From NCBI GenBank assembly GCA_016800925.1, contig JABCPU010000007.1, forward strand, positions 124,001 to 188,000: a DNA stretch of 64,000 nucleotides. The letters run 5' to 3'. How positions within the stretch are numbered: position 1 is the stretch's first letter; the number at the start of each line of letters is the position of its first letter. Source of the DNA: Suillus spraguei. Its lineage: Eukaryota; Basidiomycota; Agaricomycetes; Boletales; Suillaceae. Position numbers and translations under genes: made by a program. The notes beneath the pieces are model-generated. The model had not been told where the DNA came from. It ran no database searches and saw only the letters and a list, made by a program, of their open reading frames with translations. Below are positions 1 to 18,948 of this stretch, in pieces.

Positions 1-702
1 TTGACGCAGGACGTGAGCGGAAAAGAGCGAATGATTGGAACTGATAGATAAACTCGTCAATGATGTCCCACAACCAGTTTGCAGGGAGGGATAAAGGCAC
101 AGGACCGTCGGAGTCTGCCAAATCTCATCAAAAGAGTGATTGTGGTGCAATTTATGCACGTACTAAGGAGGTAGTTGAAGAGCTCGCAGCTATTCTCGTA
201 CGAGTGGAACCGGTCGTCTACATTGGGTTGAAGCCTTGAGTACACATGTCGGTAGTACAGTTCACGATACAGGATGAGGAAGATTTGATCGTCGTTGACT
301 AGTGGTGCAATGGTCTCTGCTTCCGGCCACTCCGTTTTTGCATAGTATTTCTCGGTGAGCCGAGTCCAACCTGACTCGTAAGCGAGAGTTACTTCCTGGA
401 GGTTATTGTCCAAGACGGCTTGGTGAAAATGTACGATAAACTACGAGTTACTGAGGATAAGATCATAAACTAAACGATAGAATACTCACGCGCTTCACGA
501 TGTCTGGAATTTGTTCAAATGCAGCTTGCTGCGCGATGTGTTGTTGCATTGCTTGCAAGGAGCCTTCGTCGAGCTGGAGATTTGGGTCATCGTACATTTC
601 ATTGGTTGACGAGGGTATCGGAATGGGAATATCGACATCGGCATCATTATCATCGTCAAGATCTGGCTCGGCAGCCCACAGTGCAACGCGTTGATGAGCC
701 AT
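1..702 (-). CDS. EIF3L: eIF3 subunit L, 5' part (3' end outside window)
   Basis: Subunit of translation initiation factor 3, a cytosolic complex that helps recruit mRNA to the 40S ribosome. Three exons fit one frame: 702-490, 440-164 and 114 to beyond position 1. The ATG at 702 starts [14 protein letters not shown], followed by an acidic stretch. Joining exons 1 and 2 restores a block ending [10 protein letters not shown], then WPEAETIAP and [11 protein letters not shown], which are hallmark segments of the eIF3L/PCI family. Exon 3 gives [17 protein letters not shown]. An upstream in-frame ATG at 738 is possible, but the shorter start follows the usual fungal N-terminus. The PCI domain lies outside the window. 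It is divergent from VMA4, 172 bp away. Family assignment is firm; exon ends are read by eye. Confidence 0.93.
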
Positions 703-874
703 AGTCGTTTTTTTCTGTTCCAAGGACGTCTTCGACAATGAGCAAGACGATGACAGAAACTTTTTGGTTTGCGGATTTTGCCGCGGCTTTCCTCATTAGG
801 CGACGAATGCTACTCTGTCACTTTCCAGCAGTGCAGTCTTGGTGCAGTCCATCCTATAAGTTTATACTTCCAAG
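703..874. promoter_or_regulatory. divergent promoter EIF3L / VMA4
   Basis: These 172 bp separate the start codons of two housekeeping genes transcribed away from each other. No clear TATA box is visible, as is common for fungal housekeeping promoters. Shared regulation is inferred from the arrangement only. Confidence 0.5.
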
Positions 875-1623
875 ATGCCTCCACGACCGATGAATGATGA
901 GGAGGTCCTGAGCGAGATGAACAAGATGGTACGTCTGCGCATGTATAATGCCAATACCTTACTCTTCGGTCGAAATACAAACGGATCTAACATCATAGCT
1001 CGTGTACATAGGTTACTTTCATCAAGCAGGAAGCTCTGGAGAAAGCACGCGAGATCAAAGTGAAAGCTGACGAGGAGTTTGCTATCGAGAAGGTACGTAA
1101 CGTTGCTCCACTTCGTAGTTCTTAATACGCAATGTGTCTGTCTCGAAAGGCAAAACTCGTGAAGCAAGAACAACAGGCCATTGACGCACAATTCGAGAAG
1201 AAGCGCAAGGGTGGTGAAGTTGCACAGAAGATGTATGGTGTCCACTCGCCTGACGTTGGGCTGCCATACTGATCACCTAGTATTGTTCAGCGCACAATCT
1301 AACTTGACCAACAAATCGCGATTGAAGCTTCTCCAATGTCGCGAAGAGCAACTGCAGGAACTATTCTCTATTGCTCGGACATCGATTCTGACATTTGCCG
1401 AAGACGAAGGGCGTTACTCTCAGTTCCTCGAAGGCGCTGTCGTGCAAGGCTTTCTCCAGCTCATGGAGACAAATGTCACATTGCATGTTCGTGAACAGGA
1501 TGCCGATATCATTCAAAAGGCAGCAGAAGTAGCCGTAGGTTCATATGCTGAGATCAGCGGGCGCGAGGTGTCTTTTGAGTTGGAAACAACTCTGAGCAAA
1601 GATAGGTCAGTCATTCGACTTTC

Positions 1624-5066
<3,443 letters not shown>

Positions 5067-5128
5067 AATCAACAATTCCGACTGGCATCATTCTCATACG
5101 CTGCAGTCCCTATCTTTCATTGATATTT

Positions 5129-6874
5129 ATGACTAGCCTCCTAGCGTCCGTAATTCGGAATGATTCTTCATCAACGGCTAAGCACAGCGTAGCAATCGCC
5201 CTCGGCTCGAACCTTGGCGATCGATTCGCCAACATCGAAACCGCTTTGCGCTTGATTGAGCAACCTAATCTGCTGTTGGCCAGCGTGGCTGCTGACGCCA
5301 TATCGGTCGTTGACACAAGCTTCATGTATGAAACTGCGCCTATGTACGTCACCGACCAGCCAAGATTTGCAAATTGCGCGTGCTTAGTGAGTTCGTCCAT
5401 TCAATAGCTGATGGCAAGTCTGTTACTTAGTTGGGGGACCTTTAGATCGAGACGGACATCCAGCCACGGATATTATTGACATTACTCAAAAGGATTGAAA
5501 CGACAGTGGGAAGGGTGCCTTCTATCCAGAATGGACCTCGTGTGGTTGACTTGGATATAATATTGTACGATAACGAGATCATTGACACTCGTGCTGAAGG
5601 TCTGAGAGGTACCCTCGATGGTTTGGCCGATGAACTTGTTGTACCACATCCACGCCTAGCAGAACGAGAGTTCGTTCTACGCCCTCTAGCTGAGTGTGTG
5701 TACAGCTTTGGCTATTGGTAATAACTAAATTTGCAAAATCAGTATGATTCCGGAATTCGTGCATCCAGTTCATAAGAAATCAATACACACCCTTCTGGAT
5801 AACATCATCAGGCAGTCGACCGGCGACTTCCCAATGCTCAAAGTCACCCCTTTCGCTGATTATCCGATCGCAGAAACACTGCAGCTTTCGGGCATCCATT
5901 GGGTACCCTCTATGGGAAGGTACTGGAGCACCCATTGTTCAAATGACATCCAGCGACCGACAAAAGTGAAGCTGATGGCTACCTTGAATGCGACTCCGGA
6001 TTCATTCTCGGATGGTTCTGTTAATAATACAGTGTCAACTGCTCTGGCTTACTCGACGATATCCATACGAGCAGGTGCCGATATCATCGATATAGGGGGT
6101 TATTCGACCCGTCCAGGTGCAGCATTTGTCTCAGCTGAAGACGAATGTCAACGTGTAGTGCCTGTCATTCAGGCCATACGGTCACATGAAGATCAGGACG
6201 TCAGTTCTGCTCTTATTTCGATTGACACATTCCGTTGGGAAGTCGCGGAAGCTGCTGTCCTGGCTGGTGCAAATTGCATCAATGATGTGTATTCTTTCAC
6301 GGGTCCTGAGTACCCCCTTACGCAAACTTCAGGAAAGCACCTCTTGAAAATTCGAGAGGTGGCACGAAGACTCGCTGTTCCTGTCATCTTGATGCATTCG
6401 CGCGGTGATGCAGGATCGAACAAAGACTACAGCCACTACAAGGGCGGAGTTTTAGAAGGTGTGCGGGTTGAACTCGGAGAGAAAGTGGAGGCGATTATTA
6501 AGGGCAAAGGCGGAGTGCGAAGGTGGTTCGTTATCGTCGACCCTGGTATCGGTTTCAGCAAGACCGTCGAAGCAAACTGCGCACTGCTTCGGGAAGCTTC
6601 TTCAATGACAGCAAACACTCCCATGAATCCACTCGCAGGATACCCTCAACTCATTGGATCGTCTCGGAAGTCGTTTCTCGGTGCGATTTTAGAACGCCCG
6701 GATGTGGATGGGACATACAAGGGGAGAAAAACTGAGCCGAAGGAGCGAGGGTGGGCAACGGCAGCGACCGTGGCTTGTGCTGTTCAACAGGGTGCAAGCG
6801 TTGTGAGAGTTCATGATGTACAAGAGATGCGAGATGTTGTTGCTGTGGCTTCAGCTATCTGGAGTTATCCCTAA
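5129..6874 (+). CDS. FOL1: bifunctional HPPK-DHPS folate biosynthesis enzyme
   Basis: Two consecutive folate steps: pyrophosphorylation of hydroxymethyl-dihydropterin (HPPK), then condensation with p-aminobenzoate (DHPS, the sulfonamide target). Three exons fit: 5129-5386, 5446-5693 and 5743-6874, giving 545 residues. HPPK (about residues 20-170) shows VAIALGSNLGDR, YETAPMYV and NGPRVVDLDIILYD. DHPS (about 240-540) shows MATLNATPDSFSDG, IIDIGGYSTRPGA, SIDTF, ILMHSRGD, VDPGIGFSK and IGSSRKSFLG. Most characterised fungal Fol1 proteins begin with a dihydroneopterin aldolase (FolB) domain. None fits here, because the ATG is 140 bp from the PRP43 start. The aldolase may be a separate gene elsewhere. 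Confidence 0.92.
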
Positions 6875-9389
6875 TTAACAACTTACCACTCACCAATGTA
6901 CCACCATGCAGTAGACTTGTCGTGTAAGATCAACCCCTGCATTCATAACCCAGTTAAAAACTAGCTGGCTCATTTTTCGCCGCACCCTAGCTAGGACACT
7001 TTGGTCTCTTATTCTCAGTTTCTGTCACTCATCTCTCGACATTCGAAGGTTGACATGACTTGGACCAGGAAGTATTGGTGTACCGAGGGGCAAACCTCTA
7101 GTCATGAATATCCGACCAAGTAACTACAGTGTCTTCGATGAACACATCGTCGGGATGGTATCCATATCGAAGTCGACAATTACCAACTTTCCAAGCCTGA
7201 ATAAAGACCGAAAAATGAAATGTCAGAAGGGAGGACTGGCAAGGCGAGGGTCCACTGCGGCAGATGCTACGGGCTTGAATAGAGATGTCTTCCAGGCATG
7301 CAAATGTTTGGCAAGAGAGATAGCACGAATTCCCTAACGTCCTCTTCTAGTGGCACACGTTTCCAATACGTGATGAAAAATTTGGATGATCCTGGGGTGG
7401 CGACGCGAAGAAGGGAATATGTGCACTGCTGCATACGATTGGTATAAACCACAGGAATTTTGAGGGCACCTGATTCCAGCGGCATACCATCGATGTCATC
7501 TGCCAAATGGTGGGTTTTCTGTGTCACTACGTCCTTGCAAAGAAAGTACCTGAGATTGAAGGAGGCACAGAGGGTGGATATTAGCAATGTTACACATCAC
7601 GGGACACGCAGCGACTTCGATCAGGACGAGTTCTCTCGACTTTTTCATGTTCTTGGGAGCCTCGCAGTGCGAAATGGTAGAGTGAATTGGAGGGAACAGT
7701 AACCGCAGGCCTTCTGGAAGAGCAGCTGCTTTACCTCATCCGTCGGGGTACCTGACAATACGTCAAATGCGAACGATTCTACTATGTGATATTGTGGGCG
7801 AGACTCGGAGGTACAGCTGTTGAGAACTTGCTTTGTCCTCGGGTAAGGAAATGTACGTCTGCCAAAGGTCTGAGCGGTGATTCATCGTGCCAGTAGAAAT
7901 TCAATGTATGTAGGCCGCAGTACGTATGCATTGTGACGTGGCACAAACCAACCGGATGGAATGCTAGAGGTCACTGCACATAAAATTGTAGAAAATGATA
8001 CAAGACGCCCAAAGTTAGGTTAAATATTTACAAAAGTAGCTAGCATGGAGCGCCTCTGTTTGGTTTCGCTCCAACAATAAACAAAAGAAGTATTCCAGGC
8101 AGAACTCCCGCACCTGCAGAACTCTAGGATGCACTACATAACTTTGCTGTATCATTTCAGTGTATGATAGTGTGATTGAAACACTTCAAAACTCTCTACA
8201 ATCGCTACTAAGTTTGGAGGCCAGCCTCTGAACAGTGAACACCCTCGTACTTCAAAAAGGGGGATGCTACTTCTGCAACAGATACTGGCTATCACATCCG
8301 AGTCCACCTTAAAAATGTTTGTGAAGATCTGAAGAGGCTCGGACTAGGGATGAGGGACAAGAACGAAGACTTCACATTGGGTCAAAAGACTACTCAACAA
8401 TATTCGACGGTGAGAGGTATTAATATGCTGATTAAGACGGAGAGTGATTGCGTATGTAAAAGAAAAGGATGAGTACGTACGAGAGTGACGTCGATAGTCA
8501 TATCTTGACAATGTTGCTGACAGAAAACCAGCACAATGCTGCCACGCTCACTTGCACATTGCACATAACCTAGACCGAACTTCTGGGAATTGATACGGAG
8601 GTTGCCAAACAGCTCGAACTCAACTTTGCATTTGTTCCTCAGCAGTCTCCAGTGACAATCTCGGAATCAATCTCACTTGATAATATTTGATGCTCGACTC
8701 GGAGATATTTGTAATGCGGAAAAACGATGGGCACAGAGTTTTCCTCGGACTGGGATGTGAACAGGAAGGAAGTTTTGGAAGGGAGAGCATTTAACTTTGC
8801 AGAACTGCAGCACGTTGACGAGAGATTGGTACCTGCAGCGTTCAAGGATGAAATTATAGTCACAGATCATGATGCAAATGAAGATGAGATATGGAATATT
8901 GATTCTATATTGCTGTTGAGCGGTCTTACATCCGAGATTAGTTAGTACTCGCGCGCTTTAAAACATCACGCGACTCCGCCATCTGCCACATTGGCAAAAC
9001 ATGGTTCTGCCAGTTCTGCCGGCAGAACTACCTCGAAATAGTTCTGCCCACAGCACTAATAATCTTGCGGCGCCAACAAGGCGCCAATAGCACGTTCATA
9101 CTTACTTCATGGACACCGCTATTTTCAGCAGATGTCAGTGACCGGTTATTGAGGTTGCTTAAGGACCAAGTTATTTTTCTTGTTACCTTCAAGTCCAGCG
9201 GTTACTACACCTCTGTCGGAAACTGCAGATGTACTGAAAAACCTAACATCATTTTTGTAGGCCAAGGATCCTCCTAGCTGCTCTGCTTGATTCCCTGCAG
9301 GGGAAGGAATACCTGCAGGATGTGCTATGATGATGATGATCTATCTGATTATCAGGCACGCTCACAACGACGCACTATCAGGAAAACGA
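6875..9389. other. 2.5-kb region without a recognisable gene
   Basis: It lies between the folate gene and the second duplication copy. Open frames are short and interrupted, for example minus 7587-7267 and plus 8727-8945. The minus frame around 7300-7590 has a protein-like composition and could be an eroded gene, but I recognise no family. A short ATG/GAT trinucleotide run lies near 9325-9340. The last 100 bp contain repeated runs of the letters 'gttctgcc'. Confidence 0.6.
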
Positions 9390-9640
9390 TGGGGTGCTTT
9401 TCTCTCAACAAACCCATTCTAGTGTGGGCGGTGTCAAGCTTGTGAGCAGCTCGCGACGAATTACCATCGACAATATGTTGGACGAGCGGCTGAGACTTCT
9501 GGAGGACAATGTGGGTCTTGCTAAATGTTGGGTCCATTCTCGTTTCACATTCTTTTGTGAATGCTACCCGAGAGACTTATTTGGGCCAAACGAGAACAGG
9601 AAGTTCTACACACGAATGTTTCCACACTTATCAGACTCGT
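9390..9640 (+). pseudogene. VMA4 3' fragment (exons 5-6) carried by the duplication
   Basis: Matches 1624-1880: the same intron tail, then GGVKLVSSSRRITIDN and LFGPNENRKFYT. There is no upstream VMA4 sequence. The exon-6 acceptor 'tgtag' reads 'tgtga', 8 nt are missing just after it, and the stop codon TGA of the parent reads CGA. This fragment cannot make subunit E. It shows that the duplication breakpoint lies inside the parent VMA4 gene. Confidence 0.93.
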
Positions 9641-9883
9641 GCGCCAACAGTTTATCCAGACATGATAGAAATACATCCGCTCTTGACTGTCCTGTAGAGA
9701 AAATCTACGGAATTAACTGTCCAGCAGAATACATGCAATACTTATCCAAACACAGTTGGAACGCGAAACTGCGGAGGACACCTGCAGATTACAGCCTCTC
9801 AGAGGCAATGCATATTCTATGTAGATCGATTAAAATAACAAGAGTATGCATAACACACGAAAGCGAACCTTGTAGTACCCCTA

Positions 9884-12724
<2,841 letters not shown>

Positions 12725-12802
12725 GTTTGCGGGCCCGGGGAAAAATAATACAAGTGCAACCTTGACCGTCGTTGTTCTTTCAAAAGGATAAGAGGGTTAC
12801 AG

Positions 12803-13284
12803 TTACAGTGCACTTGCTCATAACGCATAGCGTCGGGACCCCTCTGAGGCTATTATCAACACTTGTGCATAACAATGTTGTGTGACATGTTGTGACATAT
12901 GGTGACCTCCTGCAACAGGGTGACTGAGCAAACTACTTAATCGACCCATGAATACGAAGGTGGTACTAAAACGTCTGGTTGGAGAGGATCGGTCATTTAA
13001 CGCAGCAGTCGCGTTCATCGCGTGTCACATTACTTACTAGATATGTTACAGCATGGCCGCCGTCAAACGCATAGTCGAATGAATGACCTCCTCGCGCTCC
13101 ATGAACATTTGAAATTTGAATCCCCCAGGACAATATTGGAATTCCTTTTGGCGGTCTTTTACATCTGTCACTGAATACCTTTCAGACCCGATGCATATAT
13201 AGCCAGTCGTGCTAGGCCCTTCTCCCTTGACCACGCCCTCTCTCCAAATTAACTAAACCAAAAATTTCTTCCAATATCCAAATC
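12803..13284 (+). promoter_or_regulatory. upstream region of the Ppo gene with TATA box
   Basis: Unique sequence between the end of the duplication and the oxygenase ATG. A TATA-like 'tatatag' lies at 13196-13202, about 83 bp before the start codon. No other motif is evident. Confidence 0.45.
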
Positions 13285-16200
13285 ATGAAACGAGCAGCAG
13301 CGTCACTTGTACCGAAGATTAATATTCTCCCATACATATCCCAGGTCGACATCCCCGCGTTCTTTGACAACATCATATCAGTGGAAGACTTCGAACAAAT
13401 TATCATACGAGGACCCCCTTTCACACTGGCAGACCTGGTGCGTAGGCCATCGCCTGCTGTAAAATTTGAGCTGAATGCAAGCTATTTGCTATCAGCCAGC
13501 ATATGTTGATGCACTTAAGAACTTCAAATCTGGGATCAATGACCGAGAGTTTTTGGTAGGTGTAATCATTGTCTTTCATTGGATGCAAACTCACCGCTTT
13601 ATTTGTAATTCAGCTAGAGAAACTCTTGATATTGATGTCACGCCTTCCCGACGACTCAGTCTTCGCTAAAGAACTTGAGATTTCCGTGATCGGTATCCGT
13701 ACGTGTAGCCTTCGTTGACAAGTTATGGGTACAGTCCTGATCAGGCGCATCTAGTTTACAAGGACCTTCCTCATCCGCCCTGCAGCTTCTTGAAGACTCC
13801 TGTAACGACGTTTCTGTCCAGCTCCAGTAGCATGCCATATGTCTTCCGTAGTGCTGATGGCTCTAATTATTCGATGTCCGCGCCAAACCTTGGTCAAGCA
13901 GGCCAACCATATGCGCGATCTGTGCCTTCTACGCACGTTCCCTCGCGTCATCCGTTACCAGATCCAGGTGACGTATTCGATATCCTTCTACGTCGCCGTC
14001 AGGATGACTTCGTCCCTCATCCTGGCGGCCTCTCCAGTCTGTTCTTCGCATTTGCAGATCTCATCGTTCACAGCATATTTGATACCGACTCCCACGATTG
14101 GACAATTAATAATACCAGCAGCTACCTCGACCTCAGTATCCTATATGGGAACAATGAAGAGCAGGTCAATAGCGTACGCAAGAAAGATGGAACGGGTCAT
14201 ATTTGGGAAGATGTATTCGCTGACAAGCGTCTTTTGTTCATGCCCCCCTCCGTTGGTGCCCTCGCAGTCCTGTTCAGTCGCCATCATAATGTCCGTTTTT
14301 GTTCTACTGTGCAAATGGAGAGATGCTAATTCCTCAAACAGTATATTGCGAGTAAAATCCTTAGCCTCAACGAGCGAGGGACATTCGCAAATCCAGCAGT
14401 TCTTCAAGACGCGCAACGTACTGCCCAGTGCGATGAGATCTTTCACCGTGCTCGACTAGTCAATACGGCGTTCTTTATGCAGATCATCTTAACGGACTAC
14501 GTTGGAGGCATTCTTGGTCTTGTCAGGGATGGACTGACCTGGCGATTAAATCCACTTCAGGTCCGTTGTTCGTAATGCTGACCATCCATTTTGACTTTCG
14601 TTCAGGGGTTTCGCGAGCAAACGCATGACGTTTCCCAACGAGGAGCTGGGAATGCCGTTTCACTGGAGTTTAACATGCTCTATCGTTGGCATGCAGCGAT
14701 ATCGCGTCAAGACGAAGTTTGGATTGAGCGCACTTTCAAAGGCATTCTCCCTGGTAAAGACCCTTCAACTGTATGCGTGTCTATCCTTTACAGAATTTTC
14801 AAAAGATGAATTTTCTTCCTTAGATTAGTCTCAAAGAGTTCAAGGATGCCGTCCACAAGGATAGTGCTCGAATGCTTAGCATTCGTAGTTGGACATTCGG
14901 CGGGTATGATGTATTCCTTTGTCACGTATTGCCAGCTAACGAGTCGCAGTCTCACCCGTGAGGAGGATGGTCGATTCAGCGACGCTGATATCGCCCGTAT
15001 CTTACAGGATGCAACGGCCGACCAGGCTTGTGCCTTTCGTGCGAGGGGCGTTCCGGCAGTGATGCGAGTTGTAGAAATTTTGGGAATGAAGCAAGCACGA
15101 GCCTGGGGCACTTGTTCAGTAAGTCCAATTTAAGTTGCAAAGACTCGTAGTGACACCAAGTATTGAAACCCAGCTGAACGAATTTCGTCGCTTCATTGGC
15201 TTGAAACGTGAGATGGTTTTCACTTCGTCAGTTTATGGATTTATAATTTGCCTTTATAGCATACAAGAGCTTCAGCGAATGGAATCCAGATCCAGAAATT
15301 TATGTAGGGATCGATCCTGCTGTGTGCTCACTCATGTTGCCCGCATGTTGACCGTCAATAGATCGCGGCTGAACGCTTGTATGGGGATATTGAAAACCTG
15401 GAACTGCATGTAAGTCTCGATAACAGCCCTTGGACGGTTTGCATCTGAGTCGCACTCAGGTGGGGCTGCAGGCTGAGGAAACAAAACCTCCCATCCCTGG
15501 CGCTGGCCTTTGCCCTGGATACACCATTTCACGTGCCATCCTCGCCGATGCCGTATGTTTGACCCGTGGAGACAGGTTTCTTACAGTAGACTTCACTCGT
15601 GAGTCAGCTGTCAATTCTCGGGCCTATACATCATTCGTCGATACTGAGCTTCTCATGGTAGCGTTCAACTTGACAACGTGGGGTTATGAGCATTGCATGG
15701 TTAACAAGGTGGATGGATCCTATGGCGGCATGCTCACCAAGCTTCTCTTTCGCCTGCTCCCCGATCATTATCCCGCGGGCTCAGTTTACGCTCACTTTCC
15801 TTTCCTGACCCCAGAGTTCATTGCCTCAAGCATGGCCAAGGCGCCGCGCACTGCCGAGATCCGGCATCTTTACAATTGGGACAGACCCTCGACAGTTCAG
15901 CAAGCTGCGTCTGCAGCTGCTGACATGAACGTTGCTAGAGACTATGAGCGTCGACTTTCGAACTTACACATGTCCCCGAGGGTACGGGACGAAGCGGTAA
16001 GGTTTTTTGCCCTCTCCGTTATCTATTGGTTCTTATCGCTATTCATTCAGATCAGAAAGACTATCTCTCGTAAAGTTGCTGAATACACCGCCTCTACTTC
16101 AAATTTTGCACACCTTACATGTGAGCTGATACGCAAGAGACGCGAAGTGGATGAGCACGTTGATATAATCGAAATCCTGAACCTCCTTCCCGTTTATTGG

Positions 16201-17506
16201 GTGGGCGACATCATGGTCCGCTTTCTAATACCTCAATATTGGCCGCTTGGAGTTTACCTTGTTTTTTTTGGTCAGGTTGGATTACCATTGGTGGACAAAA
16301 CATCGTTGCAAGTGACTCCAGAATTTTGGTACCAAGCCTTTTTCAACATTACGCAGTAAGTTTATTTGCTGTGGTTGACCTCCCAACACTAACGTATGCA
16401 TAGTTACTTGTACTTGAATAACGACCCTGCTTCTGACTGGACTCTTCGCCAGAAAGCCATGCGCTCTACTCAGCTAATCAAGTTATACCTTGAGAGTCAT
16501 TTGAAAAGAATTTCTGATGGCATCGTAATTATGCATTTCGCTGTATTGCTCCCCTGCTCAATTGATGAACCAGATTTCAATCAATGGCATATGCGATCTT
16601 CTATTTTCAAACCACTTGTCGTCGCATAAAGGTGGAGCTTTCCTCTCAGAGGTTCTCAAAGTCATACCGCAGGCTTCGATAGAGAAAATAGCATTGTGTT
16701 TGTTCGAAGAGATCATCCCTTCTGCGGCCTTGTTCTCCACAGTCATCGCTTCTGTGGTGAAATACTACATGTATGCTCGAAACGAAGACTACTCAGACTT
16801 TGTTTCCGGTTGTCAAAACAAAGAGTCAGAACAAAGCCCAGCCGTCTTGCGGTGTATCTGCAAAGCACTCGGTAAGCCCTCTACATCTACTGTGACCTAG
16901 ATGCTATGTAACAACCAAATATTCAGATCTGGACATCGACGTTGGTCCCCAACTTTTTCTCTTGAAATACGCACTAACTTCAAGTGAAGATAATGTCCAG
17001 TGATAAGGTAAGTTATCTTAAAGCATCAACGTGACTCTCGTGTCTGAGCGTCGTTAAAGCCGTCTATCCTGCGTATCACTCTTGATAGCCAGGTTGTTGT
17101 CATTCCGGAACCAACTGGGTGCGTCCACCGATTGTCTGTGTGTCTAGCTCACGTAGATATGGTAATCCAGCCTTTTGTCCTGGAATGTCTTCTCAAAGGT
17201 AGATGCTGGTGCTTAGGGTTTGACGCGAGACCTCAGAATTTTTCAGATCGCTCCTGGAATCATTTGCAGCATCTTCCGTGCAGGTTCTATTCGTCGGCCT
17301 CAGATCGCCACTCATAGTAACGGGACGCGTGTTGATGCAGGTAAGTTGTGTGATTGTGTTATTGTCGGCTCTTTTCAATCCATTGAAGCAGAGCAAACAT
17401 CGAGATTCACCGACATCTCCATACCCACCTCAATGGTCGTTGAGGTGAGTGAATGCTGCTATGTGATAAGATCACCACTCAAAAGCAATTGTAGTACGAT
17501 GTTTGA
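13285..17506 (+). CDS. ppo: Ppo-type fatty-acid oxygenase (heme dioxygenase-P450 fusion)
   Basis: Psi-producing oxygenase / linoleate diol synthase family: the N-terminal heme dioxygenase makes a hydroperoxy fatty acid and the C-terminal P450 rearranges it to an oxylipin that governs sporulation. I can join 23 exons in one frame to about 1012 residues, near family length. Exons include 13285-13441, 13500-13555, 13614-13692, 13755-14290, 14342-14560, 14606-14770, 15662-15996 and 17495-17506. Visible hallmarks are YKDLPHPP, FRSADGSN, NTSSYLDLS and the distal-heme His in LIVHSIF. The Tyr-Arg-Trp-His motif (LYRWHAAIS) holds catalytic Tyr and proximal His. The P450 cysteine loop is RYGNPAFCPGM at about 17155-17187. 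The segment 16870-17060 is poorly conserved and its splice choices are least certain. Confidence 0.85.
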
Positions 17507-18557
17507 TACAGAAACTACAGACACGCAATTTTCCTCGTTGTATTACAAGACTCAGACACCCACACTAAATGTATTACCATCACTCGCACTGTTTTAGATA
17601 AATCGGTTTGTAATATATCATCCAATCGTACGAGCACTGGGTCCCAGTGAAAACAAGTAAAGTAGGGGTTGATATAAATTGAACGAGATTGATACGATAC
17701 TTGAACGAAGGACGTCAGTGTACACTGCAGACTTAGCTAATTGACATGGAAACGAAGCTCATGTCAGAAGCGTCCAACAGAGCGCTGTAAGGCTGGTTGT
17801 GGGTTCGAAGGGGAAAAGAGAACAGAACGAGAGAGAAAGATAAGAGAGGAAACAGGCGATAGCGACAAGGGGTAGATCGACGTAGTCAGGATACGAATAG
17901 GACTATACTTTCGAGACAAGTTGGCAGACGAGACGCTTTAAGGACTTTCTGAGGTGCTTTTTGAGCGGGGGATCTAGGATATAATTCGCTTCGTTTCCGC
18001 TCTCGTCGCCGGGGAATAAGGAACTGTACATGAGCTACTTATACTGCGGAACGGTAAGGGTCCTCGGGTATGAATAGACCGAACGATTGTGTGAAAATGG
18101 AGGAAGTGGCGTTGCTGACAAGGTAAAGTAGAATGAAGAGAAAGGTATGAAAATTGAATGAGTGACGGTATGAATGATGAGAGTTGCATAGCATGTAGCA
18201 TGTGGTCGGTCTCGAACGTTTGATTTGAAGCTATGGTCTGGGCGTAGAGGATATGCGATCCTTACAGCGTAATCGAGTCTGACCAGCTCCTTGGTACGTG
18301 CCGTAGGCATCCGTCTCCTAGGCTAAGGGTCTGTTAGCTGGACCAGAGGGAGGCTAGTGGAGCGAGCGGGTTCGGCGAGAAGGTTGCCACTACCCCACGA
18401 GCTTGTGAGTTACCTCTGGTTCTGTTTAGGATTGCTGCTACTAAGCCTATGTGAACAGAGGGAGTAAATGGACCCTGTGACGCTGCACATGGACCCCTCT
18501 AGGGATAGCCAGACGCATCAGTACACACAACCCACCATGATTTATAAAGGTGCATCA
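17507..18557. other. intergenic, with LTR-like repeat on minus strand (about 17960-18190)
   Basis: No gene recognised. On the minus strand, 18190 to 18030 matches plus 37755-37920, including 'cccgaggaccctta' and 'gcagtataa' followed by 'gtagctcatgtaca'. This resembles a promoter/R region of a long terminal repeat. Boundaries were not resolved here. Confidence 0.45.
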
Positions 18558-18619
18558 GCGAGTTGGATTGTGCCACGGAGTGCTCCGTAGCACTCCGTAG
18601 TGAATTACGTTTCCTTGAT
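18558..18619. repeat. short hairpin repeat, copy 1
   Basis: Shares 'gcgagttggattgtg' and 'tgaattacgtttccttgat' with 23192-23263. Between these lies a perfect inverted repeat, cggagtgct / agcactccg with a 4-nt loop. Here the 10-mer 'cactccgtag' occurs once; the other copy has an extra unit. Confidence 0.75.
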
Positions 18620-18642
18620 CTGCCGTACATAACACAATCTTA

Positions 18643-18948
18643 TCGATGTGGAGTAACCCGTACCCCTGAGTGACTTATGATCAGCGTTTGGCCGCATTCA
18701 GTTGTTTACTTGGTCTGCACGCGGGACCACACAAAATGCCTCAAGGCAGACATGGCAGTCCATGGTTCAAGGGTTCTTCGTTCTTACCCTGAATCCCACA
18801 AGACTTGCTCGAGCGAGCAGGGTTATTTGCTGATTTTCTTTCCAAAGAATACACATACCAGTAAGTTTTTTCAGCTCAAGAGATGGGAGAATAATGCGAC
18901 GTGACTATTAACAGGGCAACACATTGCCATTCGCGAGCAAAGTCAGAG
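18643..18948 (+). promoter_or_regulatory. upstream region shared by the two IRG-like genes, copy 1
   Basis: About 300 bp before the ATG align along most of their length with 29216-29509, including 'gatcagcgtttgg', 'cgcattcagttgttt' and 'cttggtctgcacgcggga'. The genes were therefore duplicated together with their promoter and leader. No canonical TATA box is visible near the expected distance. Confidence 0.65.

Noticed and set aside
7267..7587. 106-codon minus-strand frame with protein-like composition
   Set aside because: No family recognised, no convincing start codon or splice partners. Kept only as a remark in the region entry.
18901..18948. Upstream GTG-initiated extension of IRG-like protein 1 (same at 29462)
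   Set aside because: Non-ATG start in a eukaryote, and it would bury the conserved MGC/MGS N-terminus.
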